Assembly (NCBI RefSeq): GCF_000196015.1
Contig: NC_007974.2
Location: forward strand, 1,612,001-1,676,000
DNA: 64,000 bases
Reading direction: 5' to 3'
From: Cupriavidus metallidurans CH34
GTDB taxonomy: Bacteria; Pseudomonadota; Gammaproteobacteria; Burkholderiales; Burkholderiaceae
Part shown: piece by piece, positions 16,874-25,061 of the stretch
Layout of the letters: each line of letters begins with the position of its first letter
How positions within the stretch are numbered: position 1 is the stretch's first letter
Made by a program: the position numbers and the translations under genes
Notes under the pieces: model-generated
The model's database searches: none
Told to the model about the DNA's origin: nothing
The model's input: the letters and a program-made list of their open reading frames with translations, nothing else

Positions 16874-17629
16874 TCAACTGGCCGGGACTACCGGAGCATC
16901 GCCCTCTATCGGGCCACCCCAGTCATTGATCGCGCGATAGTGCACGCTGCCATTGGCACCCAAACCCGCTTCACCATCGAGAGGAAACGTCTTCGTTTCG
17001 CCGGGGCCGATCATGCCGCCCTCCTGATTGCGAACCGTCTTGCCTCCCGCGGACACATCCATGCCGGCGTACGAGACGTGATAGCCCGTCGGATTGGTCG
17101 CTTCAAGCGCCAGTGTCTTGCCCGCAGGCTTGATGCGCCAGGTCACGCGCGACGGAGCTTCCGCTGCGGTGCCCACCAGGCCGGTGGGTCGGTAGAAGAG
17201 CTTGACGCGGGTGCGGAACGCAAGTTGCAGACGATTGGCTTCCGCTAGGTCACCCGTGGCTTTCGGGGGGATTTCCAGCACGTTCAGCCAGAACACGGAC
17301 TCCTTGTCCGTTGGCAGTGGCTCGCCGGTGTAGAGCACGCGCAGTGTCTGCCCCTTGCTCGGATCGATACGCGCCACCGGAGGCATCACCGTAAATGGCA
17401 CTTCGATGGATGTCGGCGAAGCCTTCGGATCGCCCTTGTCCACCCACGTCTGGATCAATGCCGGCGTATTGCCTTCATTGGATGCCCGGATCGTGGCTTC
17501 CTTGTCTTTCTCGTCGAGTATGACGCGCGTGCCGCCCAGGACCACCGAGGCGTGCGCTGCAGAACCCGTAAGGCCCAATACAAGCATCCCGGCGGCCAAC
17601 GCGGATTGAATCGTTGACCTAGTTTTCAT
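16874..17629 (-). CDS. Periplasmic fimbrial chaperone (PapD/FimC family)
   Basis: 251 residues with a signal peptide cleaved after SAAHA. The PapD-like two-immunoglobulin fold is shown by GTRVILDEKDKEATIRASNEG, PPVARIDPSKGQTLRVLYTG, FWLNVLEIPP and RTRVKLFYRP, which supplies the conserved cleft lysine. It caps pilin subunits by donor-strand complementation and delivers them to the usher. It lies 77 bp after the pilin gene and 114 bp before the usher, in the usual order. No frameshift or missing core motif was seen. Confidence 0.95.
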   Translation of the reverse strand: MKTRSTIQSALAAGMLVLGLTGSAAHASVVLGGTRVILDEKDKEATIRASNEGNTPALIQTWVDKGDPKASPTSIEVPFTVMPPVARIDPSKGQTLRVLYTGEPLPTDKESVFWLNVLEIPPKATGDLAEANRLQLAFRTRVKLFYRPTGLVGTAAEAPSRVTWRIKPAGKTLALEATNPTGYHVSYAGMDVSAGGKTVRNQEGGMIGPGETKTFPLDGEAGLGANGSVHYRAINDWGGPIEGDAPVVPAS

Positions 17630-17706
17630 GACAGCTAATGCGAATTCGGTGTGCTGAAGCCGGATGGCCCCCTGACAGACGCCAAGGCGCCATCCCGGCA
17701 GACTGC

Positions 17707-18261
17707 TTAGTTGTAGGAAATGTCGTACGTCACCGTCGAGCTGACGGCGCCCGCACCCGAGCCGGCGGCCGAGGTCGAGTGATACTGCGCGTAGTAGTCC
17801 AGATTGGCGGCGCCAGCGGTGATCGGCACCGACTTCGAGTTCTGCAGACCGGCACCAACGCCATCCGAGGCACCCACGGTGATGACCGAGGTGTCCTTGT
17901 TCAGCAGTTCGATTTCGACTGCCGTGGCCGAGCCAGCGTTGATCAGTCGACCAGTGCCCAGATTGACGGTGGAACCTGCCTCGAAGAACGTGTGGACGTT
18001 GCCCGTGGCCGGCGTGCAGTTCGTCAGCGCAATCCGGAAGCCCGTGCGGCCGGCGGTCGCGTCCAGGGCGTTCAGCGTGGTCGTCGAAACGGTCGGCATC
18101 GTGACCGTGAAGTTCACCGGCGCGGTGCCACCGTTGATCTTGCAGGTCGTGGCGGTGATGTTGCCGTTGAACGTGATAGTGCCGTCCGGCGCGGCATGGG
18201 CGAGTTGGGCACCCATGGCGGCGATGGCTACGATCGTGGCGGAAATAAGCTTGGTTTTCAT
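17707..18261 (-). CDS. Type 1-like fimbrial major subunit (pilin)
   Basis: 184 residues with a signal peptide cleaved after LAHA (residue 23). The mature pilin begins APDGTITFNGNITATTC. The disulfide pair is C40 and C82, and the C-terminus SSTVTYDISYN carries the penultimate aromatic residue recognised by the chaperone. It is the first gene of the leftward fimbrial operon, so it is the likely shaft subunit. The leader is about 160 nt from the shared regulatory element at 18421-18439. Codon use and composition match the neighbouring genes. Confidence 0.95.
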   Translation of the reverse strand: MKTKLISATIVAIAAMGAQLAHAAPDGTITFNGNITATTCKINGGTAPVNFTVTMPTVSTTTLNALDATAGRTGFRIALTNCTPATGNVHTFFEAGSTVNLGTGRLINAGSATAVEIELLNKDTSVITVGASDGVGAGLQNSKSVPITAGAANLDYYAQYHSTSAAGSGAGAVSSTVTYDISYN

Positions 18262-18420
18262 ATCGGAATTATCAAGAGACAGGAATCAAAAATATAGACG
18301 GAGGGCCTAGCCAGAGATCGAAAACAAAATGCTGCCGCGGATCGGAGAATGCACTTCCTTTCCACCTCTCATTCTCCGCCGGCCCCCAACAACATTATTG
18401 GTTCAACCGACATTGCACTC

Positions 18421-18439
18421 AAATAGGGCAAGCCTTAAA
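18421..18439 (-). promoter_or_regulatory. Shared promoter-proximal element, copy 1 (pilin operon)
   Basis: The minus strand reads TTTAAGGCTTGCCCTATTT. It is one of four related copies (also 19620-19638, 24027-24045, 24992-25010), each upstream of a leftward unit of the fimbriae/signalling island. It lies 160 bp before the pilin ATG. The rest of 18262-18562 contains no gene. Confidence 0.65.
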
Positions 18440-18562
18440 ATTCGCTGCAATGTCATTCAATCCTGCAGTAGATAATCCATCAACCCCATTGAGCGACGTT
18501 TCCTGCTCAAATAGAGAAAATCCGAATCATGAGAATCAGTTATTCGTGACCCGGCGAAAACC

Positions 18563-19459
18563 TCACATTTCCGGTTTCCAGCGCGCCGATACCTGGCGCT
18601 TAAAGAACTGATGGGCCAGGCGGGCCTCCGGCATCGGCGCTCCCAGCAGAAATCCCTGAGCCTGATGGCAGCCAAGTCTGATCAGGCACTCCAGGTCATC
18701 GAAGTTTTCCACCCCTTCGGCGATGGCCTTGAGGCCCATTGCGCGCACCATGCCGATAACGCTGCCCAGCAGGGATGCGGCGCGCGGGTCACGTCCAATG
18801 TTCTTCACCAGCGACTGGTCGAGCTTGATCGAGTCACACTCGATATGGCGAAGCAGCTGCAATGAAGTGGTGCCCGTCCCGAAGTCGTCCAGCGCGATGC
18901 TCACGCCTTCTGCCCTGAGCGCCCGAATGGCGTCCCGCGCCGTCATTAGGTCATTGACTTCCGTTTGCTCGGACACTTCGACATGCAGGCTACGCATGGA
19001 GATGCCGAAATGCTGGCAGGCGGATCGCAGCGCCACGTGCAGCCTGCCGGTTTCCAGGCAGCGCCACTCCGCATTGATCGAGATCGGAAGCGCAAGTCCG
19101 CCCTTCTCCCAACGGCGCACCGCCGCGGCTGCGTGCCAGATCATCACGATCGTCAGTTCGGACAGCAGATCGTGCTCACGCAACGCCCCCAGGAATGCGG
19201 CCGGCGGAATCATGCCGAAGCCGGGACGCGCCCAGCGCGCGAGCGCTTCTACTCCGCGCAAATGCCCCCCATCCAGATCGAACTGCGGCTGATAGCAAGC
19301 CACGAATTCGCCACAATCTATCGCGTTGCGTAGCACTTCCACCTGTAGCAATTCCGGCGCCCACCAGGATTCCATGGTGTCCTCGGCGACCTGCATTTGA
19401 GGACACTCGGATTTACCAGACTCGCGGGGTCTGGCGTGCATCTCTTGCATCCATGACAT
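18563..19459 (-). CDS. Stand-alone EAL-domain c-di-GMP phosphodiesterase
   Basis: 298 residues from the ATG at 19459, which has GAGAGGTAA upstream. A short N-terminal tail of about 35 residues is followed by a complete EAL domain. The catalytic set looks intact: EAL at residues 71-73 (VEALARW), the Asn of SINAEW, Glu of HVEVSEQ, DDFGTGTTSL, the Lys of IKLDQSL, AEGVEN and QAQGFL. It should hydrolyse c-di-GMP to pGpG in the cytoplasm. Unlike RocR of Pseudomonas it has no receiver domain. It sits between the fimbrial operon and the first hybrid kinase and shares their promoter element at the same distance (161 bp) as the pilin gene. Confidence 0.92.
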   Translation of the reverse strand: MSWMQEMHARPRESGKSECPQMQVAEDTMESWWAPELLQVEVLRNAIDCGEFVACYQPQFDLDGGHLRGVEALARWARPGFGMIPPAAFLGALREHDLLSELTIVMIWHAAAAVRRWEKGGLALPISINAEWRCLETGRLHVALRSACQHFGISMRSLHVEVSEQTEVNDLMTARDAIRALRAEGVSIALDDFGTGTTSLQLLRHIECDSIKLDQSLVKNIGRDPRAASLLGSVIGMVRAMGLKAIAEGVENFDDLECLIRLGCHQAQGFLLGAPMPEARLAHQFFKRQVSARWKPEM

Positions 19460-19619
19460 GCTGCTATTACCTCTCGAACGTTTTACCCTTGCCAATCTAT
19501 CCACGACAGCACAGATACCTCGCCTGAACGAATGCCGTCACCATGAATCGGAGAAACTTCATCGATTCACAAAATCCCCATCACCTTTTCCAATAATGAC
19601 TCGGATAATTCCCACGACG

Positions 19620-19638
19620 CTATTGGAAACCCCTTAAA
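19620..19638 (-). promoter_or_regulatory. Shared promoter-proximal element, copy 2 (EAL gene)
   Basis: The minus strand reads TTTAAGGGGTTTCCAATAG. The flanking GCGCCCAAATTTAA is identical over 14 bp to the copy at 24041-24054. It lies 161 bp before the EAL start codon, almost the same distance as copy 1 from the pilin gene. Confidence 0.65.
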
Positions 19639-19671
19639 TTTGGGCGCGATATTTAATGTCACGATCAGACA

Positions 19672-22600
19672 TTATCGATCGGGCAAGGGCAGCCCGGGAG
19701 CCGACGCGCGGCGGACGGGCTGCCCGAGATCCACGCCCGCGTACTGCGCGATCAGCGTTTCCAGGGCCGTGCGCAGGGCAATCCATTGTTCCTCCATGCC
19801 CGCAAGACCGGACTCCTCGATGGTTCGCTCGAGCCACCGACATGCCTGGGACTCCGACGCATGACCAAGCGTGGCCAGCGCGCCGGCCAGGGCATGAAGC
19901 TTGCGCATCAGGCGGACGGTATCGCCTGCGGCCGCCGCCTCCGACAGTTCCGCCAGGTCCTCGCCGAGGTACTCGCTCAAGGACATCATGGCTTCCTTCG
20001 GGATTAGTGACGGTTCCGTACCCGGCAAGGGTGGTGAAGCATCCAAGGGCTCGATCAGTTCCCGAAGCGCCGCGAGCCGTACCGGCTTGGTCAGGCAGCG
20101 GTTGATGCCGGCCTTCTGGCACGCACTCTGCAGGTCGGGGCCAACGCTGGCGGTCACGGCAATGATGGGAACGGTGATCCCACGTTCGCGCATCGTCCGC
20201 GCAAGTTCGTATCCATCCATGGACGGCATCTGGAGGTCGGTGAGGATCAGGTCGTAGGACTGGCTCGCGGTCAGCGCCAGCGCTTCCCGTCCATCGCCGG
20301 CAACATCCACCCGCTGCCCGAGCCATTCGAGCAGCCGGCGCATGACAACCTGGTTGACGCGATGATCCTCCACCAGCAGGATGCGCAGCGACTTGAGCGC
20401 GAGATGCCCCTGCGCAGAGTCGGCACGCCGCTGCACTGGCATCGGGAGTTCAAGCCCTGCGGCGGTCAGAATCGCCTGAACCAGGCCGCGCCACGCGTAC
20501 CGCGAGGCACGGATCGGCGTCTGACTCGTGTCTGGCAACAGGGACGCGTTGCTCTCGATCACGACGTCGGCATCGGGACAGGCATGGATATCCCCGTGCT
20601 CGCAGACCACCACATCCACGGGCGTGGCGGGCGGCTGCGAGGAATCGAACCTGACCACCACCGCACCATAGTGCTGCAACAGGTGCTCGATCCCGTGGTA
20701 AGTCTCGCGCGAGGGACTGCACAGCCCGACGGTCAGACCACTCAGGCCGTTCGCGATGTACAAATCGTTCAAGAGACCGGTCTGCACGATGTCGGCCGGC
20801 TGCGTGACCGTCACCGGCTCCATCGGAATGCGCACATCGAAACAACTGCCGAGCCCCGGCTCACTCACCAGGCGAATGGAACCGTTCATGAGCCCGACGA
20901 GCCGGTTGCAGATGGAGAGCCCCAGCCCCGTGCCGCCAAAACGGCGGGAGTCCGACTGCTCGGCCTGCACGAATGGCGCGAACAGGCGCTGCTGATCCTC
21001 GATGGCGATACCAATGCCGGTGTCGATCACGCGCAGCTTGAGCCAGTCCCTACCACCTTCCGTCATGGTGGTAGCCTCGACCACAACCTTTCCCTGCTCC
21101 GTGAACTTGATCGCGTTGCTGACGAGATTGCCGAGCACCTGCTCCGTCTTGAGTGGGTCGAGCAGGATTGGGGCGTGCAACGCGGGATCGATCACGCAAA
21201 GTAGCTGCAACGACCTGCGCTCCGCATCCGGGGCAAACCGCCGGCAAACGTCCTCGACAAGGCTATCGATCTGGCAGGGGCGCGCCTGCAATGCCATCTG
21301 CCCGGCCTCGATCTTGCTGAAGTCGAGCACGTCGTTGATGATCTGGATGAGCGACTGCGCCGATTGCTGCATGACCTCCAGCTGGTCGCGCTGGGCCGCG
21401 TCGAGCGCGCTCACCTCCAGCAGTTCGATGCTGCCGAGCATGCCGTTCAACGGCGTGCGAATCTCATGGCTCATCGTCGCGAGAAAGGCGGACTTTGCCC
21501 GGTTCGCCGCATCCGCGTCATGGATGGCCTGGAGCAGCGTGGATTCGCTCTGCCGGGCGGCGGTCACGTCGTCCATGGCGCAGAGCTTCGCCGGCTTGCC
21601 CTGATACGTTGACTCGACCACACGGACGGTAAGATAGCTCACCGTTTCATCGGTATGCGCCAGCTCGAAGTTGAACTTCCCATGCCGGCCAACCGTATTG
21701 CCGCGCTCGCCATCCGCCAGCGCATTGCAGGCCGCGCGGTGAAAGCGCGCCAGTTCTCCGGGCTTTGCGTGAGCCGTGATCCGATCGGAGACATCGTTCT
21801 CCATCAACACCGCGGCGTTCGTACTGTCGAGGATCACGAGCCCGACGCCGGTCGACTCGATGATGGTGCGCCCAAGGACTTCGCTCTCCTGCAGGCGCAA
21901 TGATTGCGTTTGCGTAGGCCGCATGATGCGTCTGTCCACCAGCCGGACCCATGCCAGCATCAAGGTGCAGGTCAGCCCAGTCAACGCGAACAGCCAAAGC
22001 GTGTTCCGCCGCAGGCTCTCCCACAGCATGCCGGTCTCCACCACCTCCACGGCTCGCCATCCGGAGCGATCCACCGGACCGTCCAGCACCATGACGCTGG
22101 GTAGTAGCCCGCTGCCCACGAACGTCGGCAAGTTCGTCGCGACATGGGCTCGCTTCACGAGCGCCTGGCTCACTGCCGGCGGCAGCGGATCCCGGGACAT
22201 GGAATCCGGCCGGAGGATCGTCCCTTCCGCGGTCTGCACGAAGAAGCCGTCCTCAAGGTCGTCATCCTCGGGAAAGATCGCGCTCAGCGGAAAGTCCATC
22301 GCAAACACGGCGCGCGGTTCGCCATCTACATGGATCAGGGTCGCCACCGTAACGATGGGGGTGCGAGACACCCAGTCGTAGCCCGGCTCCAGCATCACGA
22401 CGCGGCCGGGGGCCGCCTTCAACTGCTCCAGCAGCTTCCGGCTGCGCAATCGCGCAATACTCCCTTCGACGAAGGCCTGGTACGTCGCGTCGTTCCGCAG
22501 CGTCTCCCTGGCTTGCGGCAGATTGCGTGGCGTGACATAGAAACGATCGGCATTGAGGTCAACGAGCCAGACGTTCTCCAGGCCCTGATACTGGACACTG

Positions 22601-23040
22601 CTCACGCGCAACATGAACGCCAGCACGTTCGCCAGCGGCGCAATGCTGGCATCGGCCGGTATCGCCTCCCGTCCAGCGGAAATGGGCAACGCCACGTACG
22701 GTCGTTCGCCACGCTTCTGCAGATGGTCGATCCAGTCGCGACTGGTGGTCTGCGCCATAGGCTTACCGACGCCAACCTCGATCAGACGTTCGAGCGTGCC
22801 TTGCGCGCGCAGCGTCATTCTCCGCACCGCAGTCAGATTTGCCTCCACCTGTTCCGCACGTGCCTGGAACAGGATCTTCTGCCGGTCGACGGCTTCGTCC
22901 ATGCGGTACTTGAGCAACACGAACCACGACAGCCCGATCAGCACCAGCAGGCAGGTGACAAAGACATAAACCAGATTGCGGATCTGAGAGATGCTCAATG
23001 GCAACGCGGCCAGCTTCTCTCCTTTGATCAGCTTCCTCAT
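19672..23040 (-). CDS. Unorthodox hybrid sensor histidine kinase (PAS-HisKA-HATPase-REC-Hpt)
   Basis: About 1122 residues from the ATG at 23040 (AAGGGA upstream). Order: a membrane helix near residues 17-38; a large periplasmic sensor region; a second helix near 345-365; a PAS-like region; HisKA with FLATMSHEIRTPLNG (His near 524); HATPase with NLVSNAIKFTEQGK and FGGTGLGLSI; a receiver with ILLVEDHRVN and LTDLQMPSMDG (Asp near 932); and a C-terminal Hpt with KLHALAGAL (His near 1048). This is a complete His-Asp-His relay as in BvgS or RocS1. It lies 253 bp downstream of a response regulator gene with a degenerate receiver, so its true partner may be the other regulator (24243-24887). Confidence 0.93.
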   Translation of the reverse strand: MRKLIKGEKLAALPLSISQIRNLVYVFVTCLLVLIGLSWFVLLKYRMDEAVDRQKILFQARAEQVEANLTAVRRMTLRAQGTLERLIEVGVGKPMAQTTSRDWIDHLQKRGERPYVALPISAGREAIPADASIAPLANVLAFMLRVSSVQYQGLENVWLVDLNADRFYVTPRNLPQARETLRNDATYQAFVEGSIARLRSRKLLEQLKAAPGRVVMLEPGYDWVSRTPIVTVATLIHVDGEPRAVFAMDFPLSAIFPEDDDLEDGFFVQTAEGTILRPDSMSRDPLPPAVSQALVKRAHVATNLPTFVGSGLLPSVMVLDGPVDRSGWRAVEVVETGMLWESLRRNTLWLFALTGLTCTLMLAWVRLVDRRIMRPTQTQSLRLQESEVLGRTIIESTGVGLVILDSTNAAVLMENDVSDRITAHAKPGELARFHRAACNALADGERGNTVGRHGKFNFELAHTDETVSYLTVRVVESTYQGKPAKLCAMDDVTAARQSESTLLQAIHDADAANRAKSAFLATMSHEIRTPLNGMLGSIELLEVSALDAAQRDQLEVMQQSAQSLIQIINDVLDFSKIEAGQMALQARPCQIDSLVEDVCRRFAPDAERRSLQLLCVIDPALHAPILLDPLKTEQVLGNLVSNAIKFTEQGKVVVEATTMTEGGRDWLKLRVIDTGIGIAIEDQQRLFAPFVQAEQSDSRRFGGTGLGLSICNRLVGLMNGSIRLVSEPGLGSCFDVRIPMEPVTVTQPADIVQTGLLNDLYIANGLSGLTVGLCSPSRETYHGIEHLLQHYGAVVVRFDSSQPPATPVDVVVCEHGDIHACPDADVVIESNASLLPDTSQTPIRASRYAWRGLVQAILTAAGLELPMPVQRRADSAQGHLALKSLRILLVEDHRVNQVVMRRLLEWLGQRVDVAGDGREALALTASQSYDLILTDLQMPSMDGYELARTMRERGITVPIIAVTASVGPDLQSACQKAGINRCLTKPVRLAALRELIEPLDASPPLPGTEPSLIPKEAMMSLSEYLGEDLAELSEAAAAGDTVRLMRKLHALAGALATLGHASESQACRWLERTIEESGLAGMEEQWIALRTALETLIAQYAGVDLGQPVRRASAPGLPLPDR

Positions 23041-23293
23041 GATGATTTCCCTTACTACTTGGGGGGCATTCCGGCTCGGGCCGACACGCTCCCCCATCCG
23101 CAGCGCATGGTTGCGCGATACGGTGTGTCGTGTCGTGGGTCTGGAACACTGCCAAGCGCCGTCGAGTTTGGCCGCAGTGCCGAGCGGGGCGTTATCCCCG
23201 GGGCTTTGGTACCCATGGTGGCCAACCCTCGATCGGGGCTGGCATTCGCTTCAACCTGGCGGGACGTTACGGCCCGCGCCAGGCTACATCGTG

Positions 23294-23965
23294 CTACACC
23301 AGGCCGTACTGGATCGACATCGCCACAAGCTGCACGTGATCTTGCACATTCATCTTGCGCATCAGACTCTTCTTCTGCGCGCTGACCGTGTTGACGCTGC
23401 GGCCAGTGTCGCGGGCAATCTTCGAGATCGGCACGCCGGCCAGGTAAAGCCGCAGGACTTCCAGTTCGCGCCGGGAAAGGCTGTGGCGAATCTCGTCGAC
23501 GCTGTGGCGAACCTCGTCGACGGCGCGCGGCGCGGCACGCCATGAACCCCACATCACGTCCATCGCCCGCGGGGAGAGCGAACCGATGCCCATGTGCGCC
23601 ATCAATACCGCCTGCGCCACGGCATCGGCGTCATCCAGCGCACTGACGATGTTCTTTACACCGCTGCCGAGCAGCGTCAACACATCGGCCCGGCGCGTCA
23701 GATCGGCCTGGACGACCAGCGTTGCCGGCGGCGCCATCGTGGAGTCAACCAGCCGGAGAAACAGTGCGGATTGATCAAGGCCGGATTCCGGCTCCCGGAC
23801 CTGAAGCACGACGTCGCATCCCGCGCGCTGCGTGATTGCGAGAACCTCCTCGGCACGCCCGCTGTTTCCGACGAGCTCAATGCACGGCAAGGACTCAAGA
23901 CGTCGCGCCAGAGCCTGACAGACTGCAGGTCGATCACTTGCGATGCATAGCCTGACTTTCTTCAT
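23294..23965 (-). CDS. LuxR-type regulator with degenerate receiver domain
   Basis: 223 residues. The C-terminal helix-turn-helix is of the NarL/LuxR type (LSRRELEVLRLYLAGVPISKIARD, then SVNTVSAQKKSLMRKM). The N-terminal domain has receiver length but lacks the phosphorylation site: the acidic pair is only IASD, the Asp position reads DVVLQVREP, and the Lys/Thr switch region is altered. It is therefore a pseudo-receiver that probably works without phosphorylation. The linker has a small repeat (VDEVRHSVDEIRHSL). Shared promoter element copy 3 lies 62 bp upstream. It is flanked by the first hybrid kinase and the intact regulator, like the paired regulators of Roc/Sad systems. Confidence 0.88.
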   Translation of the reverse strand: MKKVRLCIASDRPAVCQALARRLESLPCIELVGNSGRAEEVLAITQRAGCDVVLQVREPESGLDQSALFLRLVDSTMAPPATLVVQADLTRRADVLTLLGSGVKNIVSALDDADAVAQAVLMAHMGIGSLSPRAMDVMWGSWRAAPRAVDEVRHSVDEIRHSLSRRELEVLRLYLAGVPISKIARDTGRSVNTVSAQKKSLMRKMNVQDHVQLVAMSIQYGLV

Positions 23966-24026
23966 TTCCTACTATCCCGATTCAATATCTGCCTGCATCC
24001 ATGTTGGTTCACGGGAGCGGCCGGGA

Positions 24027-24045
24027 CTATAAGGCAACGATTAAA
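24027..24045 (-). promoter_or_regulatory. Shared promoter-proximal element, copy 3 (pseudo-receiver regulator gene)
   Basis: The minus strand reads TTTAATCGTTGCCTTATAG, preceded by GCGCCCAAA, which is shared exactly with copy 2. It lies 62 bp before the start codon at 23965. Confidence 0.62.
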
Positions 24046-24171
24046 TTTGGGCGCAATGCATGCAGGTGACGGGGTTACGTCAATGCATCCGCACCGGAAT
24101 GGTGCGTGATGCGATGGCCGACACGGAGAGTCGACGGAACTGCGGGAGGGAGCAAGAAGTAGCGAGAAAGA

Positions 24172-24189
24172 GCGGGTCCGAGGACCCGC
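24172..24189 (-). terminator. Hairpin downstream of second LuxR-type regulator gene
   Basis: An 8-bp stem (GCGGGTCC pairing with GGACCCGC) with a 2-base centre is followed on the minus strand by TCTTTCTC. It lies about 55 bp after the stop at 24243 and probably separates the two regulator genes. Confidence 0.55.
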
Positions 24190-24242
24190 GTGCCGGCTGC
24201 GATTACGCCAATGGCGGTGGCAGCGGCAATGACCGGGCCCGA

Positions 24243-24887
24243 TTACTGGGCGGCCGCAAGCATGCCGTGGGTGACGGCGTACTGATAAAGCTCGTAATCC
24301 GATGTCAGACCCAGCTTGCGCATCGCCATGCTCTTCTGGGCGCTGATGGTCTTGCTGCTGCGATTGGCCTGCCGGGCGATCTCGACCAGGGGCACACCAG
24401 CCGCGCATTTGCGCACGACCTCCAGTTCCCGCTTCGAGAGCTTTGGCTCCGGCGCGCCGCCGTCGTCGCTGGCATCGCCGAGCAACGCCTGCACCGCAGG
24501 CGCCAGATAAGCGATACCGACGAAGGCCGCCCGGATCGCGGGGGCGAGATGGCCAAGGTGATCGGACTTGCTCAGGATCACCGAGATGCCTGCCTTCTGA
24601 ATGTTCCGCAGCAGGGCGGGATTGTCGAGCATCGTGATCACGACAATGCGTACGGCCGGATGGCGCCTGCGAATCAACTGCAGCATCGGCAAGCCGTCGC
24701 CAGTCGCACTCCCCGGCATGGAATAGTCGGTCACCAGCACATCGCACTGGGTGGTGTCGAGCAGACGCAGCAGCTCGGTGGAGCTATGCGCCGTGCCAAC
24801 GACTTCAAACCCAACCTCGTCACCTAGTTCTCTACGGATGCCATTGACGACTACCGGGTGATCGTCGGCAATTAGTACCTGAATCAT
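24243..24887 (-). CDS. LuxR/RcsB-type response regulator
   Basis: 214 residues from the ATG at 24887 with AAGGGGCAAG upstream. The receiver is intact: IADDHPVV gives the acidic pair and VTDYSMPG the phosphoacceptor Asp, with a Lys in ILSKSD. The NarL/LuxR helix-turn-helix follows (LSKRELEVVRKCAAGVPLVEIARQ, SSKTISAQKSMAMRKLG). It resembles BvgA, EvgA and RcsB. It is the only regulator in the island with a working receiver, so it is the probable phosphorylation target of one or both hybrid kinases. It lies 174 bp after the second kinase gene and carries its own copy of the shared element. Confidence 0.93.
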   Translation of the reverse strand: MIQVLIADDHPVVVNGIRRELGDEVGFEVVGTAHSSTELLRLLDTTQCDVLVTDYSMPGSATGDGLPMLQLIRRRHPAVRIVVITMLDNPALLRNIQKAGISVILSKSDHLGHLAPAIRAAFVGIAYLAPAVQALLGDASDDGGAPEPKLSKRELEVVRKCAAGVPLVEIARQANRSSKTISAQKSMAMRKLGLTSDYELYQYAVTHGMLAAAQ

Positions 24888-24991
24888 CTTGCCCCTTCGG
24901 ACCCGGTCGATTGAATGAGATATATGGATCACATTGCCCTTGTATGGCCGGGTCGCCATGTCGAGATAATAGAAGTTCTACGAGATATGAG

Positions 24992-25010
24992 TCCTAGGGA
25001 AAGCCTTAAA
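24992..25010 (-). promoter_or_regulatory. Shared promoter-proximal element, copy 4 (RcsB-type regulator gene)
   Basis: The minus strand reads TTTAAGGCTTTCCCTAGGA, nearly identical to copy 1. It lies 105 bp before the start at 24887, in the gap after the second hybrid kinase. Confidence 0.62.
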
Positions 25011-25061
25011 TCCACAAGCCATCATCATCAATGGCCAAGTCTTGCGCGGCACATCGGCGAG

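Noticed and set aside
18262..18562. Possible invertible (phase-variable) fim promoter
   Set aside because: No inverted repeats flanking the promoter region and no recombinase gene nearby were seen.
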